Assembly (NCBI GenBank): GCA_948567375.1
Contig: OX419759.1
Coordinates: 27,691,493 to 27,755,492, forward strand
Origin: Lunularia cruciata
Lineage: Eukaryota; Streptophyta; Marchantiopsida; Lunulariales; Lunulariaceae
DNA length: 64,000 bases
Direction: 5' to 3'
Shown: positions 59,340 through 64,000 of the stretch, one piece after another
Numbering within the stretch: position 1 is the first letter of the stretch
Layout: each line of letters begins with the position of its first letter
Made by a program: the position numbers and the translations under genes
The notes under the pieces: generated by a model
Database searches by the model: none
Told to the model about the DNA's origin: nothing
Seen by the model: the letters and a program-made list of their open reading frames with translations, nothing else

Positions 59340-60460
59340 TAGATTATTAGCCTGAGTAGCCTTTATGTCTTGATAGGTTGCTATTTGCACAAGCATTGTG
59401 CACTGCCCCTCGCCTTTCCTCAAGAGGCTTGTCAGGGATGGTTTATGAGCACCTTAGAGATTGCTTCCAAGCTGATGATCCTTCTAGTGGTTTTACCGAG
59501 TTGTTTCAAGTGGCTATAGCAATAGCAAGAGGAGACATTCCTATGTCTCCTCTTGTCAACTTCTTGTGATGGAGAAGGACACATGGGGCATTAGACCAAT
59601 TGCTATTGGAGAGATCTTTTTGCATTTGGTCAATTATTCCATTGTCCTTTAGCATTGTTCTCACTATCGACAACACCTCAGTCCACATTAGTTTGGAGTA
59701 GCTACACCTGGAGGATGTGAGGGTATATCTCTAGGCATTAGATCACTCCTAGATATCCATCCAGAGTGGATCGTCTTATAGGTGGATGTTGAGAACGCTT
59801 TTAATAGCGTCTCATGGGTGTTCATCTTTAGAGAGCTTAGGGAGGCTGGTGGATCCTTGGCAAGTCTCATTCCTTTTGTGCGGTCTTTTATGGCTCTCCT
59901 ACTTCCCTTTATTACTAGCATGCTGGTTCACCGGAAGAAGTCACCGTCTTGGAGTCGGTTGTTGGTACACGTCAGGGAGATCCTTTGGAGGGGGGCTCTT
60001 ATTTTCCATGGCTCATTTTAGAGCTCTCCTATCTACTACCTTGGCCATGCAAGGTTGTGTATTTCCTTCCTTGGTAGATGATACACACATCATAGGCCCT
60101 ATAGATCAGATTAGGCAGTCCTTTGACTACTTGACTACCGAGCTACATCTAGTAGGCGTGAGAATTAAGGTGTCAAAGTGTAGGGCATGGTCCCCTTTAG
60201 GTATTCCTCTCCACCTTGAGCTTCCTGAGGGGTCTATCACATCCATAGATGGACTTCGTGTTCTTGGAGTGCCAATAGGATTGGAGGATTTTGTCACATG
60301 CTTCTTAGACGTTGCTCTTGTAGAGGATGTTCTCCATGTGGATGACCTTCCATTATTAGGAGATCCACAGGTGGCATTTGGTATACTCTCTTCCAATATT
60401 GCTCGTCGACCATCCTACCTCATCGGTACAATTCCCCCCTCATCGTGAGAGCATTTGATA
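59340..60460 (+). pseudogene. Non-LTR element reverse transcriptase
   Basis: The sequence ALCTAPRLSSRGLSGMVYEH near 59.42 kb starts the polymerase. Motif A VDVENAFNSVS has its aspartate at 59785-59787. Motif B VGTRQGDPL lies near 59.96-59.99 kb, and motif C reads LVDDTHIIGP with the two aspartates at 60077-60082 (valine where alanine is usual). KCRAWSPLGIPL follows near 60.18 kb. Frames change between A, B and C. Confidence 0.85.
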
Positions 60461-61560
60461 GGAGGATTATGGGAGTCTTTGGTGATATTATTGGACCAAG
60501 GACTTTTGAGTGTGTGATAGGAAATTTGGCATGTAGACAGACGGCTCTGCCAATCTCATGTGGTGGGGTTGGCTTTTTATCTATGGAGGAGACGACACTT
60601 ATAGCATTTTTGGGTAGTTGGGCTCTCTTGGCATCCCTACTTTCCTTTCATTTTGTGGTTGTTGATAGGCCGGTTTTGGGGACTTATGTGATAGAGGTGG
60701 AGGGAGGATCTTTTTTTCTCCATGTGTTATTGTGGCAGACAAGAGATAGTTTATCATCACGAGCACGAGAGGATTTCCACCTTTTGCTTCATTATTGTCA
60801 GATTGGACTAGAGGTTTATAGTCTTCCTTGATGGAGCAATAGTGTGAGCATATGCTACATTCTCTCTTAATCGACTCATCCATTCCTTAGGCTACTAGAG
60901 CACGTTTTTGCTCTTGCTCTGGCAAGGTGCAGGCTCTTGGATCCTAGCTCAACCGTGCATTAGGGCATTCCGACTTGCACCAGTTACTTTCTCTACAGCG
61001 ATGAGGTTTCACCTACGTTTGGTCCACCCATCTGCATCTTCATTACTCACTTGTGAGTGTGGTTCTACACTAGATGCAGCAGCGGTCCACATGACACGGT
61101 GTCCTTTTGGAGGATAGAGGATAGCTACCTATGATGTCATTAGGAACATAGTGTTTGCTATGGCACGAGAGAGTGGATATTTGGCTTGGAGACGTATGCT
61201 TTGCAGACGACACGTGTCAGAGCAGACTTATACTTGGTCCGAGATGATCCGGTGATAGTAGCGGATGTTGTGGTTACGGACCCTATGCTGAATACAATTT
61301 TGGAGGGAGTGATTACCCATCCCCCTAGATGGGCGGCAAGTGCAGCAGCATGTCGCAAGGTCTCCAAGTATAGGGGCATGCAGCGAGGTCACCTCTTTGT
61401 TCCTCTAGCCTTTGAGTTATATGGAGCAATGGACACGGCATTTGACACATTTGTCAGGGAATGCACGAGAGCTTATCATGTTAAGCGTCATGGGGTACCA
61501 CTCTCACTCTCATACGTTGTAGCATATTTTGGACATTGTCCATTGCTATACCGAGAGTAG
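60461..61560 (+). pseudogene. Non-LTR element thumb, CCHC and REL endonuclease
   Basis: After the thumb region, a zinc motif CECGSTLDAAAVHMTRC lies at 61052-61102 (C-x-C-x9-H-x3-C). An endonuclease region follows with RVRADLYLVRDD and VADVVVTDP (61204-61280) and KVSKYRGM (61357-61380), fitting the acidic-pair plus lysine pattern of restriction-like nucleases. The frame ends with TAG at 61558-61560. The enzyme would nick target DNA to prime reverse transcription. Confidence 0.75.
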
Positions 61561-61859
61561 TGGTTGATGCAATCCATAGGAGAGCAATCACATTAGGTGA
61601 TGTTTATTCTCTCTTAAAGAATTTATGTTATACCCCATGCTTTTTGCATATTTTGGTTTTTTTTAATAATAAGTACCCTTCCCATTTCTGGTAGGAAAAA
61701 TAAGGTACTTTGGCTGAGGGAGCCTGAATGGTAGAAAAGGTCTGGACCTCAAAAACGAAAAAACCAAACCGAGAGTGGCCCATCACACGGCTCCAATGGT
61801 GTGTAGACCGTACGACTTGCATAAGTGGTGTATCTTAGGTGCACTAGGGCAGATTTCTC

Positions 61860-61913
61860 ATATTGGGGCTTAGCCCCATGTTACTTATATTGGGGCTTAG
61901 CCCCATGTTACTT
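61860..61913 (+). repeat. Perfect tandem pair of 27-bp units with GGGGCTTAGCCCC palindrome
   Basis: The unit ATATTGGGGCTTAGCCCCAT plus GTTACTT occurs twice in a row without change (61860-61886 and 61887-61913). Each copy has a 13-base palindrome like that of the repeat at 7777, here doubled. Confidence 0.95.
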
Positions 61914-61936
61914 TTTTTGTCTCTCCCTTGACCTTG

Positions 61937-61980
61937 CTTGATGGGGTCTCCCCATCCTTCGTTTTTCCTACGCGGTCGCC
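61937..61980 (+). repeat. Dispersed repeat, copy D
   Basis: Reads CTTGATGGGGTCTCCCCATC, then CTTCGTTTTTCCTACGCGG and TCGCC. It follows the palindrome pair with the TTGTCTCTC linker also seen in copy C. The GATGGGG...CCCCATC part can form a hairpin. Confidence 0.7.
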
Positions 61981-63302
61981 TTCTTCCGTTTCAAGACAAG
62001 ATAGAGGTTAGTAAAACGGCAATAATAGAAAGGAACGAAAAGTACAAGGTCTTGAGGTTCACACATGTCGATTGTTTAAAGGTTTGCTTTGACGCGGAAT
62101 TGCACCTGAAGGTAATGTTCATATATGGCAGCCGACACCTCTACGGTCTACCACGTAAACTTACGCATACTGTGAGTCATGGAAATGGAGGAATTTAACC
62201 AGGAAGAAAGTCAATCGTATGGTGCCGTGTTGACCGTAGGATGTATAGGCACAATGATGCCGAGTGGTGCTTGTCAACTTGAATCTCTGAAGTCCGCCTG
62301 ATTGACATCTGGTGATGCTAAAATGTCAACAAACATTTGTCATTCTGCACAGGAGAGTGGTTTGATTCAGTACACATTTTCGAGCGGGTATCGTCAGTCA
62401 TAGCAGCAACAGTACATAGAAAATAGCAAGAGCTAAAGTGGTAAGATTCTGGCATTAGAACTCTTCGTTGAAGTATAGTGTATTACCAGGAGGTTAGTGT
62501 TACCAGAATGAACAGATTGCTGCTTTACATTTTTCACTACTCAAGGAAATATGTGTGATGCTTATGTTCTGGTATTTCCCGAGACGCCGATTCTGTTTAT
62601 TTTCACCGCGTACTGTTATGCTAGTTTCCTTGTAGGAGATTCAGGGCAGGTTCGCCCGGCGGATGATGCTTGAAGGTTTTCGATGATGACGCTGAGCATC
62701 AGCACGACAATGTCCTATTGACGTCCTCGATTGTCAAATATCAGTCGTATTCATCGTGCTCAACTTGAACTCCTGCTAGAGATCTTTCGCCAAATCTGGT
62801 CTCCCCCAATGTCGGAAGACACTTCCATTTATGTATCTTCGATAAAATGTTCTACTCTAATTTAGACATTCTGATGTACCTTCCTGAACAAGTTCACACT
62901 CCCGATTAAAACGCGTACGTCTCCCGCTCTGCACGTGGAGCATCGTATCTTGGTTCAGAGATGAGGATATGTTTACAGCTCTGGAGTCGACATTGCTGTA
63001 TTTGTGACGAACACGACAGAACAGACGGTAACAATATTGATGCTCTGTAGGTTCAAGTCAAATCCAAATACAATACCTCCTTTAACAACTGATATAACAG
63101 GCCACCTGATTACTCAAGTGACGAGACATGTTTGAAGAAGTAAACATATGAGGAGAACCGAAACATTCTTGACGTCTTCCACGTCAAGCGTCTGTCCAGC
63201 CTCGGAGCCAGAGAATGAACCCTAAGGATGATATACTTGTAGTTCTCAAATAGCACAGAAAATGACATGTTATTTTCCTCATAAAGAGAGTCCAGGAAAC
63301 CT
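61981..63302. other. Right flank, no gene supported
   Basis: The composition resembles the left gene flank. Short reading frames lack known domains. It could be promoter or terminator sequence of a gene beyond the window, but nothing specific is visible. Confidence 0.5.
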
Positions 63303-63330
63303 GACAAAGAGAGGTCCTCCTCTCTTTGTC
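63303..63330. repeat. Perfect 12-bp-arm hairpin
   Basis: GACAAAGAGAGG and CCTCTCTTTGTC flank a TCCT loop without mismatch. In a plant nuclear setting its role is unknown. Confidence 0.85.
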
Positions 63331-63823
63331 ACTCGTAAGTCCTCTCACGTAAAATTTGACTCTAATCACGACCGAAGCATATATGCGGAAACTCTCAGTT
63401 CCTTCATCCGTACTGTACACTGTTATGAATCCCGTCCATCAAGTGAAATTTCAATCATTGCGCAGGCGCTTATCCTGCAGGCTTAGAGATCGATCTTTGA
63501 TAACAGAAGTACGAATTGACTGGACTCGTGCAATAGTAACCAGCAGTTACTATTACACAAAGTTAGCCCGCTTCTTCGGTGCTCTACCTTCTTCGGTGTG
63601 TAGAGCAGGTTTCTGGTTGCAATAACAATTCAATCCCCTGAAAATCTCAAGGTATCGCTATTATGATGCATGTGATATCGCATGCTAATTTACTGCTGCT
63701 TGCCTCCTGGTTGGGAACGATAGATACCGGGAACAATTAACTTGCCACAGATATTCAGAGAATCGCGAGTGGAAAAATGGCACGTGAGATAGAGAGAAAC
63801 TGTTTCCTCGAAAGTAGTAAAGT
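63331..63823. other. Right flank continued, nothing recognised
   Basis: No gene, RNA or transposon end was recognised. TTCTTCGGTG occurs twice near 63.57-63.60 kb. Confidence 0.5.
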
Positions 63824-63870
63824 GGCGACCGGGTACGATAACAAGAAGATGGGAAGACCCCATCAAGCCG
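63824..63870 (-). repeat. Dispersed repeat, copy E (inverted)
   Basis: On the minus strand it reads CGGCTTGATGGGGTCTTCCC, ATCTTCTTGTTATCGTACCC and GGTCGCC. It joins features of copies B (GGCTTGA, TTGTTATC) and D (GATGGGG, GGTCGCC), which fixes the consensus. Confidence 0.7.
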
Positions 63871-64000
63871 TTTCCTCACAAGTACAGCATAGTACATAAG
63901 AGAAAGGAACTGCGACGACTGAAGCATCTGGAATTACTTCACGTGCACAGGTACTGTAGTGTTTACAAAGTCGACGTAGATACAGAGGCAACGACAGATA

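Larger units (their letters stand above)
58581..61560 (+). mobile_element. Non-LTR retroelement with REL-type endonuclease (R2-like architecture), decayed
   Basis: A 3-kb remnant with the layout of early-branching non-LTR elements: N-terminal C2H2 zinc finger, central reverse transcriptase, C-terminal CCHC and restriction-enzyme-like endonuclease. There is no LTR, and no apurinic-type endonuclease upstream. The protein must be followed through all three frames; stops are frequent between 58.85 and 59.8 kb. No rRNA-gene target is visible around it. Clades of this layout include R2, NeSL and Utopia; the exact clade cannot be fixed by eye. 5' and 3' ends are not defined. Confidence 0.8.

Overview
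The window looks like nuclear DNA of a streptophyte plant, probably a land plant; a bryophyte-like lineage would fit but is not proven. The reasons are a plant-type AGC-VIII protein kinase gene with a spliceable GT-AG intron at the left edge, LTR retrotransposons primed by plant initiator tRNA-Met (TGGTATCAGAG sites), and an AT-rich, gene-poor body made of nested, decayed transposons. Only the kinase looks like an intact host gene.

Layout: 1-1680 kinase gene (minus strand, 3' end outside the window); 1681-9.7 kb flank with small repeats, a 29-bp-arm foldback and copies of a short dispersed repeat; 9794-15376 a plus-strand Ty3/gypsy chromovirus (element 1); 15.4-20.1 kb older sequence holding a 2.7-kb decayed minus-strand reading frame of unknown family; 20141-25680 a minus-strand copy of the same chromovirus (element 2) with perfect target-site duplications; 26589-43419 a minus-strand Ty3/gypsy element (element 3), split by a 9.5-kb plus-strand Ty3/gypsy element (element 4, 33121-42668); 43.4-49.6 kb AT-rich sequence without genes; 49633-56850 a Ty1/copia element carrying a solo LTR of the element 3 family; 58581-61560 a non-LTR retroelement of the type with a C-terminal REL-like endonuclease; then a right flank with the same short dispersed repeat as the left flank.

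The most interesting locus is element 4. Besides gag, protease, reverse transcriptase, RNase H and integrase, it carries a decayed cytosine-5 DNA methyltransferase domain between protease and reverse transcriptase (37.44-38.34 kb) and a PHD finger after integrase (41.70-41.84 kb). It therefore once combined a DNA-methylation writer with a histone-reader-like module. Its ends are circularly permuted (3' part of an LTR, interior, full LTR, then 5' part of an LTR), as expected if a two-LTR circle had been inserted. It is now dead: the methyltransferase PCQ glutamine is a stop codon and the integrase catalytic glutamate is a lysine.

The order of events can be read from target-site duplications: element 2 sits in old TAGGGTT-rich sequence (ATTAA), element 3 in old sequence (CAAAT), element 4 inside the element 3 leader, and an element 3-type solo LTR inside the copia integrase (TCTAT). 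Many broken codons look like C-to-T or G-to-A changes, consistent with decay of methylated DNA.
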